NCBI GenBank assembly: GCA_003648675.1 | Contig: QMPS01000049.1 | Coordinates: 1 to 6,340 of the forward strand | Length of the DNA: 6,340 nt | From: Aquificota bacterium | GTDB lineage: Bacteria > Thermosulfidibacterota > Thermosulfidibacteria > Thermosulfidibacterales > B14-G1 | Direction of reading: 5' to 3' | In this document: positions 5,811-6,340 of the stretch, in pieces | How the letters are laid out: the number at the start of each line of letters is the position of its first letter | How positions within the stretch are numbered: the first letter of the stretch is position 1 | Notes under the pieces: generated by a model | Databases searched by the model: none | Told to the model about the DNA's origin: nothing | What the model saw: only the letters and a program-made list of their open reading frames with translations | Made by a program: the position numbers and the translations under genes

Positions 5811-6340
5811 CTACAGCCTCACCGTCACTCCCCTTTCCCTGAGATACTCCTTCACCTCCCTGATGGAATACTCCCTGTAATGGAAAATAGACGCAGCCAA
5901 GACGGCATCAGCCTTACCCTTCACTAGACCTTCGTAGAGGTGCAGGGGACTACCCGCTCCCCCAGAGGCGATGACAGGTATGGAGACGGCCTCGGCAATG
6001 GTTCGTGTGAGGGGTATATCATACCCGTCTTTGGTTCCATCTCTGTCCATGCTGGTGAGGAGAATCTCCCCCGCTCCCAGATCCTCCACCCTCCGGGCCC
6101 ACTCCACAGCATCTATACCTGTAGGAGTCCTGCCCCCATGTATATAGACCTCCCAGGAATCACCCTCTCTCTTGGCGTCTATGGCCACCACTATGCACTG
6201 GGAACCGAAGGCCCTACTGGCTTCGGCCACCAAGGAAGGGCTATTCACCGCCGCCGTGTTGATGGAAACCTTGTCCGCCCCCGCCACCAACAGGTTTCTC
6301 ACATCCTCCAAGTTCCGCACCCCTCCTCCCACGGTGAGGG
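5811..6340 (-). CDS. hisF: Imidazole glycerol phosphate synthase cyclase subunit, C-terminal part
   Basis: The gene enters from the high-coordinate edge; about 176 codons remain of the usual ~250-258, so roughly the first 78 residues are missing, including the first catalytic Asp (D11 in T. maritima). The visible part is a (beta/alpha)8-barrel half with [13 protein letters not shown] at the edge, [34 protein letters not shown] (the Asp of TSMD matches T. maritima D130), VIASGGAG and [10 protein letters not shown]. The protein ends GVTVRL, the normal C-terminus for the family. HisF, with the glutaminase HisH, converts PRFAR plus ammonia to imidazole glycerol phosphate and AICAR, linking histidine and purine synthesis. 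The GTG at 6332 is an internal Val of the conserved glycine-rich loop, not a start. hisI/hisE does not follow; lnt does, after one base. Other his genes may lie upstream, outside the window. Confidence 0.97.
   Translation of the reverse strand, partial: LTVGGGVRNLEDVRNLLVAGADKVSINTAAVNSPSLVAEASRAFGSQCIVVAIDAKREGDSWEVYIHGGRTPTGIDAVEWARRVEDLGAGEILLTSMDRDGTKDGYDIPLTRTIAEAVSIPVIASGGAGSPLHLYEGLVKGKADAVLAASIFHYREYSIREVKEYLRERGVTVRL

Noticed and set aside
5215..5880. 221-codon plus-strand open frame opposite lnt and the end of hisF
   Set aside because: It is antisense to two well-conserved genes, rich in Pro, Arg and Lys with no recognisable motif, and matches the mirror composition expected opposite purine-rich coding DNA.
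5811..6332. Treating GTG at 6332 as the hisF start
   Set aside because: The codon is the Val of the conserved LTVGGG loop, and the frame continues upstream (Leu-Thr) to the window edge, so the gene is truncated by the window rather than short.
1..6340. CRISPR array, insertion sequence, phage or defence island
   Set aside because: No spaced identical repeats, transposase, integrase, toxin-antitoxin or defence-type gene is visible. The nuclease/ATPase pair is best explained as a standard DNA-repair complex.

Overview
The window is a compact bacterial segment in which every credible gene lies on the minus strand, so transcription runs from high to low coordinates. In that order it holds the 3' part of hisF (histidine biosynthesis), lnt (apolipoprotein N-acyltransferase), a small ArsR/SmtB-family regulator, glyQ (glycyl-tRNA synthetase alpha subunit), an HlyC/CorC-type membrane protein with a CBS pair, an SbcD/YhaO-type DNA-repair nuclease and the first 78 codons of its YhaN/SbcC-type ATPase partner, cut by the window edge. 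No tRNA, rRNA, CRISPR array, insertion sequence or phage gene was found, and no gap between genes exceeds 160 bases.

The organism is a bacterium with lipoprotein N-acylation and the two-subunit (alpha plus separate beta) type of glycyl-tRNA synthetase. Base composition looks moderately GC-rich by eye. The mRNA-sense strand is strongly purine-rich, arginine codons are often AGG/AGA, and the proteins are rich in Glu, Lys, Arg, Val and Leu. These are features common in thermophiles, but they do not fix a phylum. Alternative start codons are common (GTG for glyQ, the CorC-like gene and the ATPase; TTG for the regulator).

Layout: hisF and lnt are separated by one base (TAG-A-ATG), and the regulator follows lnt by 27 bases, so these three probably share a transcript. 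glyQ follows after 52 bases with a strong ribosome binding site, and the CorC-like gene after 85. A 160-base gap then precedes the nuclease gene. The nuclease and ATPase genes overlap by four bases (GTGA), as expected for two subunits of one Mre11-Rad50-like complex.

Most of the content is ordinary housekeeping. The more unusual points are these. (1) A composite degenerate tandem repeat of 7-, 8- and 7-base units lies at the 3' end of the CorC-like gene; it supplies that protein's last 12 residues and its stop codon and contains an imperfect 14-bp hairpin. (2) glyQ has no glyS directly after it. (3) The ArsR-type regulator carries both a CVC motif and a C-terminal Cys-Cys, with no metal-resistance gene in view. 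(4) A 28-codon open frame fits between glyQ and the CorC-like gene with a GTGA overlap at each end. I see no convincing undescribed multi-gene system here.
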